NCBI GenBank assembly: GCA_029379385.1
Contig: CM055612.1
Coordinates: 7,688,001 to 7,752,000, forward strand
DNA: 64,000 nucleotides
Direction of reading: 5' to 3'
Source of the DNA: Quillaja saponaria
Taxonomy: Eukaryota; Streptophyta; Magnoliopsida; Fabales; Quillajaceae
Under the pieces are notes generated by a model. It ran no database searches and was not told the origin of the DNA. It saw only the letters and a program-made list of their open reading frames with translations. The translations under genes were made by a program, and so were the position numbers. Positions 23,651 to 37,045 of the stretch are shown in pieces (position 1 is the first letter of the stretch; every line of letters starts with the position of its first letter).

Positions 23651-26600
23651 ATGAGTAATTCTGTAGCGGGGGACGATCCCGTGCTGGGTCTTAGTCCCGG
23701 TGCTGTTCGCCCTATGGGACGCCGGAAAGGTCGCCGGAAGTTAGTCCAGTCCACGCTATTCCCTCACAGACCACAAGAACGCGACTGTATAGGTGATCAG
23801 AAGGATAAGAAACACCTTATTGAAGTCGAACATGGAGAAGACAATGAGGACTGTTCTGGCAGTCAAAGCAAGAAGAGAAAGCTAAAAGGGAAAGCAAGTC
23901 CTCAAACCAAAGGTCCTAAGAAGGATGATAAAGACTTTCGTGAAGATGAACACAGGGAAGACATTGAGGACTGCTCCGGGAGTCAAGGCAAGAAGAAGAA
24001 CAAGCCAAAAGGGAAAGCAAGTCCTCAAACTAAAGGACCTAAGAAGGTGAATTTTATGTAATCTTATTTTCAAGGGTGATTTTTTTTTTGTGATGCCGTA
24101 TTTGGTAAGTTAACTTTTCCACTGTGTCTGCATTGTGGTGGATTCAGCTAATTTGTTTTTTTTTTTTCACTCTGAAGCTTGTTCAGGGAGAGTCTTGTAA
24201 ACAGGAGAACCATACATAATTGATCATAACTAAAGTTTGTAGCTTTATTGAGTTTAATAACAGAATAAAAAGGTAGCATTGAAGTTTAATTATTTAATAT
24301 TTACTTCTGACTTTCTTTTACTTGTAGAGGGATAAGCGCAATAGTACGCCAAAGAAAAATGTAAGAGGTAATGGACTTCAGGGGGCATGCTCCGGGCAAA
24401 TATCGCCGGATTCAATAAAAATCGGAGATGCATCTCCGCCAGTCCCTGATCTGCGGTTGGAGGCAAGATTGTCAGCTGAGGTTAGGCTCGAATGTTTTTT
24501 CCCCTTGTTTGCAGCTGTGTTGTTGTAATTTGGTTGATGTCTTTATTGCAGCTGTGGTCAAAGTGAATAATACTAGTTAGTTACAATGACACACCTTTTG
24601 GAATGTGACCTTGTAAAACATTGGCTTTAAATAGTGTCTGTTATTATCACTTTGGTTTTATTGATTTGCAGCATGTCAATGTAAAGTACATGTACATGTG
24701 ACTAGACGAACTTGGCAACTCTACAAAATACAAGAGAAGTATATGTGTAAGTGTGTGTGAAATTAGTGAATGTCATAATAATAACAAGGAAAAAAGATTA
24801 CCTAGCAATGATGCAATAGAGACTAGATGAATATCAATCAAGTTGGTTACATCAAAATTAAAACATCCATACATATAATTGAACTGATATTTGCATCTTA
24901 TGAACTATTGTTGGTTGTCTTCAACTTCATGATGCAGAAAAGGTATATGCAATGCTAGTTGTTTGGACATGATTGAATTATTTGAACATGTCATTCTAAT
25001 TTCAGAACAAGTACAATTCTACCGTAAGCATTCTACATAGTGCATATGTGGAAAAAAAAGAAGGATGGTGTTCAGTTCAATTTTCTAACTCGAGGCCCCC
25101 GAAACAATTCTTGAAATTACTATCACTCGACAGAAAGTAGACAAGATTCAATGTTTCTTGGAGACAAAAAAAAATCTATTTTCATTTTACAATGCAACGG
25201 CTGCACCAATGGAACAGCATTAGATGTAAAAAAAGAAATCATTTAGTTGGAGTATTTCTTTTAAAAAAAATCACCTGCCATTGATTGGCACATATCCACA
25301 AGCTGTAAAGTTGTTCCACAATATTTATTGGGCTGGGAAATTCTCAGCTGTGTAGTCTAAATTACCAAAATTAACGAACTTTGTTTGGATATGCAGATGT
25401 GTCAGACATGCCAGCAGGCCCAAGTGCCATGTTGGTGGTTCATGTTTATGACCTTTTAATGTGATATATTATCCCCTGGCCTGATTGTCTTTCTCGTTTT
25501 TTTGATCAGGAAAATTCACGGATGTTTGCAGGGCGGAAAATACATCCCTTTTTCTCCTCATTGAAAGCAGGCAAGAAAATTCAGGACATAACCGAGGCAG
25601 AAGATAGTTGGTACTCTGTTGAGCGGAAGGACAGAGAAATTTCTTGTGGTCCTATTCATATATTTGAAAGGACCCTGGTATGGTACTTTACTTTAGTTTT
25701 GTGACTGATGTAATAAGATATAATGTGGATAATATTCTTCTCCAGTAACAGCCTTTTAGCTTCTCTTTTTATATTTTTCACTTAGGATGAAATTGGAAAT
25801 TCTACTATGCAGGATGATGCCACACCCCTTGACTGGAGTAACTGGACATTTTTTGAGGACACCATCAACAGACATTGTAGTCTAGATAGCTCATTCTCAT
25901 CTGTTTCAGAGGGTTCTATTGAAGCCTTAAATTTTGATAAGCATCCCAGTCTTTTAAATCCCTCCAATGCTTCAATTCCTCAGACTGGCGTCTCTTGTTC
26001 GGATCATTGTCTTAAGCAGCCGCAAAATTTGCATGTGATATCACCAGCTATCTCTGCTGTACCAGATACAGAGCAAGTCACCTGCTATCAAACACATGAA
26101 GTGGTATATATTGCATCGCATATCTATAATTATGCTGCCTTTCCTCCAACACCCACCCATCTATACATGGATTTGCATGGGTGTCAGTTGACAGATGTCT
26201 AGAGTTTACTTGAAAGGGGAAACTATTATTTTATCTGTCTCAAAATTATCTGTTTCTTAACTATATGTGTCATCTTCAGATTTCTTAGTCACTTTTATGA
26301 TGAATTATCATCAGGACTTGGTGGCAGATAACGGTGATTTGTTTTCTGGGCAAACTGGCTGTCTAGTAAAGTCTGATGCTGAGCAACAAAGTAGATTTCT
26401 TCAGGAAAGGTTAGCAAAGTTGTGACGCATGATCTTTAATTGCAAATATACATGTTTAGTTTACCATAAGGTCATAATCTATCCGTTTCTTCTTCTTTTT
26501 CACGTGACCAAATAAAATACTTATTGCGTCTTTCATTAAATTCTGTTCTTGTAACCCAAGAGGCCTTTCATCTCTCGAAACTTCTGACTTCTCATATTTA

Positions 26601-29600
26601 GAAAGCTATCTTTAAATAACTCTCAATAAAATAGAAGTTCTTTCACTAGAATTATATAGCAAGTATATAAATCACAAATAACAGTGGAAGATTCTAGAGA
26701 TGGAGAGTCTGCTTGTGTGATAAGTTGTGCTTGGTTGATGCTTTGGTCATTGCTTTCACTTTGGGTACAGCTCAAATGAACATTTTATGATAGTGATGAA
26801 AAAGGGAGGTGTATAAACTGCTGAGATAGCTGAAATTATTGGAAATTTCAGTTTTGTTGTGTTTATCAATGTTGCATTTTATTGCTACTATCAACAAGGT
26901 TAGTATAACATTAACTGAGTAAGACTAAACACTAAAAGAAGTTCCTTCAACTGATCCCTCGAAAATGCTTGTGAAACAGCTTTAGTTGAATTGATTAAGC
27001 TGATGGACGTCATTTGAATTATTAATTGGTGATGTGTTAGTTAAAATCCTTTTTTGTTGCTCTTTCTTGAACTAAAACTCTCTCACCTTACAAGATTAAG
27101 TTAGAAACAACACATCCTCAACCAAGTCATTGGATATTTTGAAAATTGTAAGTACCATTCTTTTGTTCTCATTGTAAATCTTTTCACCAAGAGAGGGAGA
27201 GGAATTCTTACGTGTCATTAATAAGTTTCGTTGTGATTTTTAGCTGAAACATTATGATATCGATACAATTTAATGGTGTATGCCTCCTTTTATTCTTGAC
27301 AATAGTGACACATTTCCGCTGCTTATTTCTCTAATTGTACCTGAAGTATCATGTGTTGTATATGCAATATGCTTGGTTAGTAATTATTGTTTGGTGTTGG
27401 GTAGAATCTATACTTGGTTAATAATTGTTATTTGCTGTTGGTAAGGCCGCTTTACTTGAATCACTGCATTGCAGGATGATGTCCAACTACCATAGTTGTG
27501 AAAATGAGCCAGAGGGTAGCTTATGGACATATAAGTACAAGCCAACAAAGGCCATGGAGGTCAGATATCTCAAGCAATTACTGTTCTTATCAAAGTTGCA
27601 TGATTTGGTTTCTGGTCCTAAAACATCCTCTAGCCACGTCTTCCTCTTTGCTTCTGTCCATTTGTCTGACTCAGTATTTTCATGTGTATAGCATGTACCT
27701 TTATTTTCTGTAATTCTGTTTCTCTGGTGGGTTGCTCCTGCAGGTATGTGGTAATGATGAATCTGTGAAGTTTTTGAGTGACTGGCTACATCTTTGGCAT
27801 GAAAGAGGTTTTCGAAGTAGGAAGGAGACTACTGAGAAAAGATGCAGCTTGCAAGAAGTTGATGATGGTGACAGTGATGATGATTATAGCAGTCCTCATA
27901 GTGATGCTGATTCAGAAAACATATATGAAGAGGACAACCTCAGGAATGTTCTCTTACTTACAGGACCAATTGGGGTATGTGAAAATACACTCTTACCTAA
28001 ATTGAAGCTTGACTGTAGTTGCATGTTTAAAGATTACCATAGTAATAGGATGGCTGTATAATGCTGACATGGTATTGAACAGGCTCAGTAAAAGGAATAG
28101 GATTTAAGGGCTTTGAGTATTTGAAAGACTGTTCAAATGGATGCTTCTGTTAAAACAAATAAAATGCTGAGGAAAAAGAGAAAGAAGACTGAAAAGCTAG
28201 GCATAGCTTGTATAAATATCTAAATGTTAGAACTTCCTTTTGGACAATGTAGTCATGACTGGTATCTTTCCAAATTATGAAAGTGAAGTCTTGATCCTTT
28301 TCAAGAGTAAAGACTATTAATGTGGTCTGCGTGGACATGAAAGCTCACATAGTGCCAGTTGAAGTGTTAGACTTTTATGCCACCAATTTCAAAACCGGGT
28401 AGGAATTGTCTTCATCAGAGATTGACATGTGGTTCTGGGGACAACACAGAAACTGTATTTGGCATATTGAATTCTGTGTAGGAAATCGATATCAATTGCT
28501 ACATTGTTTCTGTTAGTACTTTTCTTATTGCTGACCTTTATGCCTGTTTGGGGATAATTTGGTAATAATTTCATTTGCATTTGTTCTCTCTTGGCTAAAG
28601 TTCTTTGTTTAACTTGGAACATGGGTATTATTAGATGAATACCTTGTAACCCTTTCCAGCTTTCATAATTGGGATGAAACAACTCAGAAAGTACTATCTT
28701 TAAGGAGTTCACTCTTTCTAAAAGATAGTAGAGAATGCTTTGTAGCTTAGCACATATTCTCATACTCCTGAAGGTATTGTCTTTCTGTACACTATTATAG
28801 AGGATTTTCGTTGAAATAAACTTTCTAATTTGCAACTTGAGAATAAAATTTCCTTTCTGTTACTTACTTCAGATTTTTGTTGAGCACTAAATATATGTTT
28901 CTAGATTCAATATTTTGTTCAACATAAAAGCATTATAGTTCTAATCAATGGCTGAAGTGTATGTCTATTGCATTGCAGAGTGGCAAATCTGCTGCTGTCT
29001 ATGCTTGTGCTCAGGAGCAAGGTTTTGAGGTTTTAGAGGTATCGCTGACAATAATATCTTTTTTCTACTCAACTATTGTGATTATGATATTTATTTATTT
29101 CACATTTTGGTTTCTAGATGACTAGACAGTAAATTTAAGAGAGCATTTCATAGAATTCAGATAGCTGCTGTGATAGCAAAAGCTGATCTGCTGATAACGT
29201 AATTACAATGTTGCTGTACAGTTATGTTTAATCCTAATTTTGGTTATTGTGGATTGGAGGTGAATAGTCGAGATATATTGGTGAATTTATTTTTACCAAG
29301 ATATATTAATTTGAGAAATTAAGATGGTCTCACGACTTTGACCATTTACATCTTGGCAATTCTTACTGGACAAAGTTCAAGAGAAATACTTAAATCACAT
29401 AGCCCAGAACTATTATCGATTGATTGGAACATTGAAGAACAAATCTCAACATTGGTTCTAATTCATTGGTATGTAGCAGTGGGTTTAAATGCAAAACTTA
29501 GCACATCTTACACGGGTAAATATGGTGCTTGACCCAAATTCTCTATAAAGACTCACACCCAAGTGATTAATTCAAAGAGTTGGATCTCAGCAAATCTTTT

Positions 29601-32600
29601 ACTTTTGAAGTTCCTTTTTGGTTTGGGTTTTTTGACGTCTCTTTTCATCTAAATACAAATCAACCATAGATTATTAAGAAATCAATTTGTTTACAATACG
29701 GGAAGATAATAGCATTATAGACATTTTATGGTCGATTTAAGCTCTAACATCTTTCTTAATCTGTATGTTGTATGCCTAATTTGAAGAAGAAAAGTCACAA
29801 GATTTCTTGTAAAATCACAATTTACGAATACTGTAATTGTATAATAAAGTATTACAATAGTAGCGGGACGTATAAGCATTTCATTTCTGTAGCAGGTTGG
29901 CTTATAGTTGAACTGTGTTAAATGTTCTGCCTAAACTTCAACAAGAAATTTCTGAAAAAAAGAAACAAGTTGTCTTCATTTGCTATATAATGTACTTATA
30001 TCCCATGTTCCTATCATTAGCTTATTCTTTTATAATGTCTAGTAATTGTTTAGGGCAATTCAAAACTTCTTGTTCTGCACTTCTGCAGTTCAGGTTATAA
30101 ATTATAGATGATAACATAATGGTTGACAAATAATATGTTGTCTCATCAGCTCAGTGCATCAGACTGTCGAAATGGGACTACTGTGAAGCAGAAATTTGGA
30201 GAAGTTTTTGAATCGCGTCGACTCAAACGGTTCGTCAATTTCCCCTCAGTGCTTCCTGACGATTTTCATCTTTCAATTCTTTTCAAGCTGGATGTTTGTA
30301 TTTAACATTCCTTACCTTTTACATACTGTATTTTGGCCCCAAGGTGTTCTTGCCTGGTCTCATGTTCACAGGTTTGAAGAATTGTTTCCTGTTCTTATTG
30401 GAAATCAATAGTTCTTTGAACATGAGAAATGTAAATGGTATCTTAAAAATGAGAGAAGATAGTGAGATGACGTGCTGGATGATAAAAAGCAATGGTGTTC
30501 TTTAGAGCATATCTTATATACATTAAGTTACCGTAATTATTTCTTGTTGATAGTTAGTAGTCCTAATAATAGAAGAGAGGAAATTCAATTAAGGAAATAA
30601 TAAAAATATACGAAGGTCAGTTGAGTATCAAAAAGATGCACTAGTATCTTGTATGAGGAGGGAAGGTTTGAAGTGGTACAAAAGTTCTTAGGTTTATTTA
30701 TCACCAAGAAATGGAAAAAGGAAAGTAGATCTTTGGTTCAAATTATAAACAAAAATGAAGAAAGAAAGTAGGTAGAATCTTTATTAATAAGAATTAAGAA
30801 TTTTTTTTGGAGAAGTCCTATGATCATCTTATATGGTATATTTGCAGATCCTTGGAACACCCTAAGGGTTCACAGAACAAGAAAATTATGAAATTGCCCC
30901 CATCTTTGTCCAATGGTGAAGCAGGTGACGAGTTAGATGATGAGATGATTGAGCTGATAGCCTTGTCAGATGAAGAAGCTCCAGGCAAAACCACTGAAGC
31001 ATCTGGGAGATTTGTCCTAAAAAAGAATGTAATTACATGTGATAAAGGTGAAGTTCAACGTTTGATTCTAGTTGAGGATGTGGACATCCTTTTTCCTGAA
31101 GATCGTGGTTTTGTTGCTGCTATACACCAAATTGCTGAAACAGCCAAAGGACCAATTATATTGACCAGCAATAGTAAGATCTTGTTACAGTAGTGCGTTT
31201 GTACTTGAACAAAAGGTTACTTGTATCAATATGTTTCCTTTACCTTATCATTATTGTTGTCTATCATAGGTAGCAGTCCTGTCTTGCCAGAAAACTTGCG
31301 CAGGCTACATGTGTGTTTCTCATTGCCGTCATCAAAGGAGCTGTTTTGCCATCTACAAATGGTATGTGCCTTCTGGACTCCCCTTCCTCCCAAAGGAAAG
31401 GAAACCTTTTCCATTTTGGATATCTAAAACCCATCTTAGTTTATTCCTTAAATCAACTGCAGGTTTGTGCTACAGAAAGAGTAAATATCCAACCTCACTT
31501 ACTAGAGAGATTTATATTGTCTTGTCACGGAGATATTCGGAAAACTATTACACTTCTTCAGTTCTGGTTTCAAAGTAAAACTTTCATACAAGGTACCACA
31601 TGGAGTTTGTATTTATTTGACTCGACAATCCCTTTTTTTTTTTTCCCTCTTATCATACAAGTAATTTGTAGTCAATGTGCTTGCAATATTGTGGTGCATC
31701 ATATGCATAATGAATTTTTCTATCAATGCTTTCCTATTAAGGCTACTTTTATTATAGTAACAACTTGTCTATACAACGTAAATAGGTTTTCTTATAGTAA
31801 AAATTCAAAACAACAGTGTGCCAGATGATTTAAGTAGGAGATCTAAAAATCATGAAATTTACTAGATTTTTTTAGTTGTTTTAGAGAAAATATCGTGTTT
31901 TATTGATTCAAACAATTACAACCTATAAATATATATATATATACTCCTAAAGGGTAAAGACTCAAATACCCCTACACAAATATGTATTTACACTAACACT
32001 TCCCCTTAAGATGGGGCATATATATCTTTCAAGCACATCTTGCAAACAATAAGATGAAAATCTACACTATTAAGGCCTTTTGTGAAAATATGAGCTAATT
32101 GGTTCGTAAACCGTACGAAAGGTGTACAAATTAGCCTAGAGTCTAGTTTTTCTTTAATAAAATGTCGATCGATCTCAATGTGCTTTGTCATGTTATGCTG
32201 GACTGGATTGTGAGCTATATTAATAGCCACAGTGTTGTCACAGTACAACATGATAGGTCCTTCTTTAGTTAATCTGAGATCTTCCATTAACCTTTTAAGC
32301 TATAATAACTCAACTCTCGTGAGCCATTGCTCTATATTCTGCTTTCACACTAGATCTAGCAACCATAGTTTGTTTCTTTCTTCTCCATGATACTAGATTC
32401 CACCAACAAATGTGCAGCATCCTAAAGTGGATTATCATCAAGTGAACCAGTTCAATCTGCATCTATATAATCTTCAACCTCAATCTGCATCCTGAAGAAA
32501 ACTCTCAACCTCCAACATACTTACGAAAAAAGACAAGAAGATATGGAATTTATGGAACAACCAAAAGCTTAACTCCAAAAAACAGATAAACTAGTGGCTA

Positions 32601-35600
32601 AACAATGCTACGAAACCAGCCCTAACTCAAAAACTTCAGTCACAACAACGACTACAGCCAAACCGCCTAGAAATGCAGCAAAACAACCCCAATCAGATTC
32701 AACCCGCAACCAAATCCTTTCAAATCATTTTCTTATCAAATCAGCTTCAAGGGTACATTCCTACACCTGATCGGAGCTAAACAGAGCCCTAAGAGTGGAA
32801 GAAACCAGCTGAAAATGTCAGAGTGCGAAATTTCAGAAATCGCTAAACCTAGGTCACAAACAAGAAAACATGAATTTGACTGGTGAAACAGAGGAATATC
32901 AGGGAGGCGAAAATTGTTGTCCAAAAATTTTCAGGTTTTGTCGCCAGTCAACAGTGTTCAACACTAGTTGACGACGGTGGTGGCTGTGGAGGGTAGGGTA
33001 TCTCTTTGTTTCTCTGATACCAAGTTGTTTTGGAAAAAAACATCTTGTTGTATTGATTCAAACAATTACAACCTGTATGTATATTCCTAAAGAGTAAAGA
33101 CTCAAATGGTCCTGTAGATGTATTTACATAGAGAATTGTTTTTGAGGTTTTTGTAACAAAAAGTAATTCCTTGGATCAGTCTCTGGTAAATTCTCCTTTC
33201 AATATCTTCTTTTATCTAATTGTTTTTAGTCTTTGAACTCTTTGTTGGGAAGGGAAGGTTTTGGTTTTTCTTGACTTAATTTGGAGGATGGTTTTGCTCA
33301 TTATGATGCTCTAGGGAACCAGCAATCTTAACACTTTTTCTCATCCATTCTACATCGGCTGCTTATGGAATCCATTTTCTCATTTATGTAATTTCATGTG
33401 CTAGCTTCTCTTAAACATAACTCATATACTAGCTTTAGAGGAAAATTAAAAATTATCCGTTTTACTTTTCAGATAGTAAAGTGCAAGGAATGTATGGTTC
33501 ATTGCCGTTTGACCTTGAGGCTGGCCACCAATTATTACCAAAGGTTATCCCCTGGGGCTTTCCTTCTCAGTTGTCTGACCTAATTGAGAAGGAGATTGCT
33601 AAGTCAGTGACCATGATGGAAGAAAATTCTAGCTTCCTGGACGTAGTTGATGAAGAATTCCTTCACATTAATGAAATGCAGAATGATTTATACATGCATC
33701 ATAATGGGCCAGGCAATTTAGAGGTAAAGAAGATAGAAATGCTGAAGAGGAATGGTTCTATACATGACTGCATTGAACTTGACACTCAATTTGATACTGC
33801 TCCTGAGTTTTTCAATGATTCAGGCACCGCAGTTGCATGCTCTCGGCGCAATGTTCGCAGGAAACTTGTTGTAATGTCTTCTGATTCTGAAGATGAAGCT
33901 TTAGATAATGGACATCCTATTGACATAAGTAAATGCAGTAATGCAGTGTCACATGAAGTCAATGCTCGATTTCCCTCTGATTTTCAAAATTGCTCAAGCT
34001 CATTGAGTTCAAAGCTGCTTTGTTCTGGATTGAAGGAACCTGATGAAAAACATTGTGAATATTCAGAAACAGCTGATGATGAATGCCTAAATGAAACATG
34101 CAAAGCATTTGATATATCATGTGTGCCAGAGTCATCATTTGTTCCTGAAACTGAAATAGAGAATGGAACTGAGTTATTGTCTAAAACCATATCATGTGGT
34201 CATCTTTCTGGTTTTTTAGATGACTTTTCTGTGAACAATGAGTTGATACCAGTTGCTTTCAGTGGATGGCAGCCCGTAACCAGGGTGCAAGAAACTTCAG
34301 ATTTGGTGCTAAATAATTGTGCTGAAATTCCTGAATTGTCTCAAGGGGAGACTATTGCTTTCAGTGAATGTCAACCCCTAACCAGGGTGCAAGAAACTTC
34401 AGATATGGTGCTTAATCATTGTGCTGAAATTCCAGAATTGTCTCAAGGGGACACTATGCAAGATTTTGAAAATGAACACGTGGAAGCTACTACAAGAATG
34501 TATAATGTGATGGATGAGTGCAGCCGAGTGAATTTCAAACTTACGTCCATCTTGGTTGACGGGTCCAGTTCATCGGTAGAGAGTCTAGAGACTGATATGG
34601 TACAAAAAACATGGAAAAGGCTTCATGATTTCCGAAAAGATCTAAGACAGTTTGCAGCCCCAGAACACCTAAGTGCTCTTCAAATTCTTAAACATGCTCA
34701 TGGAATGAGCAATCTAATTTCAGAAGCTGACATGTTGCTTTCTAGGTGCGGACAAGAAATATATGTAAGTGGCTTGTCACTCCTGGCATGACAATTTGAA
34801 CCTTGTTCCTCTAGTATTATGCATGTTTTCCATCATAGTAATTATCCATATCTGCAGGACATTTTGAAGCCTCCAGTAATCTCTTGTGACAACGCTGCAT
34901 TTAATTTGTATAATATGCAAATGATGTCCACAATTGCTGTGCATGGGTTTTGCTTTTATGCTAAACGCATCACAGCTCTGGGATCAACCATGGGTTGTGA
35001 GACCAATGTGGATTTAGCCTTAGAGATGTTGGCTTCCACAACTGATGTCATGGCATTGGGTAAATTATCCAGACATGAAATGGAAAAGAGTTGGACCCCG
35101 CATGCTGGAAAGGATATAGAGATGAACCAGCCAACTAATGATTTGCCACTAAGGTATTGATCTCAACGGATGGGTCCTGGTTCACAAACATGGTTCATTG
35201 ACACATAACAATTATTTACATGCATGATGGTGTTTACCACAGCATCAATGACTTGTTGAGGAAGTTACTTCTGATTAACAAGTACCTTTGTGGAAAATAT
35301 ATTTCAATGTGATTTACCAATTTGTTGCATGTCATATTTTTCCGAAGAACTTCTATCATCCTCATCATCATTTAGAAGCTAAGGTAAAAAATTAGGAAAA
35401 ATAAATTATACTTCAGCTTCTGCATTAGCAGGGAAGACTTTTCCTTTTTAATTAATTTATATTTGACTTCCTAATGTTTATTTTGATATTCTGAATTTTT
35501 AATTATATATATCACTCCCCATAATCTAGTATGCCTCTACTCAACTCTAAACACATGGGTATGCCATGTTTTTTAGAAAATAAATGAAACAAGTAGAAAG

Positions 35601-36187
35601 AGTAGTAGTAAGCAGGTGGAGACGTAGTAATTCATAACATAAGTATTATACTGTAGGTTGATCACTGCTTTCTTTTGAAGAACTACCAAGTCTGCATCTA
35701 ACATGCTTAAAAAATGATTTTACGATTTTCTGGTTTTAATTTCTTAGCTCAACTATTTTTGGCTGTCTCAATATGACTCTTACTTTTGGAGCCTGCTATG
35801 CAGTGAAATCAAGCCATGTGTGTTCAATGTGATCCAGTCAGTAGTTCCTGCAAGATCTTTCTTGGCAGTGAAAGGCATTGCTTTTTGTGAATATCTTTCT
35901 TCATTGCGCAAAATTTCAAGATCGGAAGCTTCCCGCTTATCAAAAGGCATTGAGACGACAAGAAAACGAAGGTTTGTTGTCATAGAGCATAGTTTTTCTT
36001 TTTGATCTCTATTAATTGATATAGTCAATCAAACATCTCTTACAATAGTTGTTCACTTAGTTGCATGTTGTTTCAATGCAGGGGGCGGACTGCTCGACAT
36101 TACTTGAGCACCGGTAATCTGATGTTGTCCCCTGAAGATATATCGTTATTGTGTGAATTTGGTTTCCATGAGAAGATCTCTTTATAA
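23651..36187 (+). CDS. ATAD5/ELG1-like: ATAD5/ELG1-like AAA ATPase, 16 exons
   Basis: Exons: 23651-24046, 24328-24480, 25510-25677, 25786-26103, 26315-26409, 27475-27559, 27744-27974, 28979-29038, 30150-30229, 30848-31173, 31270-31361, 31463-31592, 33473-34764, 34858-35153, 35804-35971, 36082-36187. All join in frame: 3996 nt, 1331 aa. Walker A GPIGSGKS (479-486) is split by intron 7. Walker B is LILVEDVDIL (601-610), followed by FPEDRGFVAAI and ILTSNS, closely like the degenerate Walker B of metazoan ATAD5. ASDCRNG lies between them. The RFC-like domain is near 470-710. Flanking regions are long, acidic and Ser-rich. ATAD5/Elg1 forms an RFC-like complex with RFC2-5 that unloads PCNA from DNA after replication, and the nuclear role here is inferred. 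QSTLF near residue 35 could be a degenerate PCNA contact. Residues 49-132 and 972-1039 are tandem repeats. Likely counterpart of Arabidopsis At1g77620 (memory). Confidence 0.92.
31877..31992 (-). repeat. 3' LTR of the copia element
   Basis: It shares gattcaaacaattacaacct and the agtaaagactcaaat-type blocks with the LTR at 33026-33128. It is longer because of an internal (TA)n run. Confidence 0.8.
32006..32287 (-). pseudogene. Copia RNase H / Pol C-terminal remnant
   Basis: The 93-codon open part contains the hallmarks of the Ty1/copia RNase H end: YCDN-VAINIAHNPV, HIEIDRHFIKEKL, and QLAHIFTKGL. Upstream (32290-32470) the reading frame continues in pieces with stops and frameshifts (motifs like LVSWRRKKQT and AEYRAMA are recognisable), so it is dead. 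Confidence 0.85.
33013..33024 (-). other. Primer binding site of the copia element
   Basis: Minus-strand TTGGTATCAGAG lies immediately inside the 5' LTR and is complementary to initiator tRNA-Met. Confidence 0.75.
33026..33128 (-). repeat. 5' LTR of the copia element
   Basis: TG...CA-bounded copy sharing gattcaaacaattacaacct with the LTR at 31877-31992. The primer binding site is directly adjacent. Confidence 0.8.
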
Positions 36188-37009
36188 TTTTAGATACTGC
36201 AACTGAAGAGGAAGACTTGCAGCTGGCCTATATGCAATAATTTGTCCATTAATGTTATAATATGCCATTGGCTATACCCTAGAAGAATAAATCACACACA
36301 AGAACTAGAAGAATACAACAATCATTAATATAGGATGAGTTGCAGCTGGAACCTTCACTTTGAATGAAATATTTAGACATGACTGTTACTTGTTTAGGTT
36401 TCTACTGATGGTCATAGGTTGGCATCATGTATTATATAGGGGCACTGTGAAAAGGTTTCCAGTATTGGTAGGTTGACCTAATTCTGACTGATACATTCCG
36501 TTTCTCCCTTTGTAAAGCGTACACCTGTTCGGCTGTATTCCTAATATTTATAGCTTAATAGAGAAAAGTTGATTATGCCATTGTTTCTCAAGTGATGTTC
36601 GAATAGCACTTGAATTATTATTGTATAATCTGCTGCTTTTTTTGGCTCTTCCACAGTGGCTTGGAAGCAAATGCTTGTTTGAAACCCCATGGTTGAAGGT
36701 TTATGTATATGGTAATATCATATATGTTCCAAACAGGTTGTCATGATTCGTATGAAATCTTCGGCATGCTTAAGGCTGGCTTTGCAGTCTTAGGCCTGTC
36801 ACTGTTCTGGCAAAGGCAGTTGTCTCGGATTTTTAGGAGACCACCACCACTTTTTTTCATTCCCCTCTTTTGAAACATGGTTAGTGAGACATTACACCAG
36901 CAGCAGGAGCTTAGCACTTCCCAAAGAGGTAACAAATTTGCGTAGAAGTTGGTGCTGAAGGCTAATTCGTCACTATTTGTTTCAGTCCCAAATTTTCAAA
37001 TTTTGAGTA

Positions 37010-37045
37010 GGGGGAAGGGGGAGGGGGAGAGGGAGAGGGAGGGGG
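37010..37045 (+). repeat. G-run tract with quadruplex-forming pattern
   Basis: Six runs of three to five G are separated by one to three non-G bases (A, AA or AGA) over 36 bp. That satisfies the usual G3+N1-7 quadruplex rule. It lies 0.8 kb downstream of the ATAD5-like stop codon. Confidence 0.8.

Larger units (their letters stand above)
31877..33128 (-). mobile_element. Internally deleted Ty1/copia retrotransposon in ATAD5-like intron 12
   Basis: Two similar LTRs (31877-31992 and 33026-33128), both TG...CA, bound a 1.03-kb interior. The element lies antisense to its host gene, inside the intron between exons 12 and 13. On the minus strand the interior starts at a tRNA-Met primer site and ends at a purine-rich tract. 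It keeps only 5' leader/early gag-like sequence and the RNase H end of pol, so most of gag-pol is deleted. Clear target-site duplications are not visible (flanks ttagt and tagag). Confidence 0.85.

Noticed and set aside
28389..28835. 148-codon minus-strand frame
   Set aside because: It lies in intron 7 of the ATAD5-like gene, with no recognisable domain and no splice partners.
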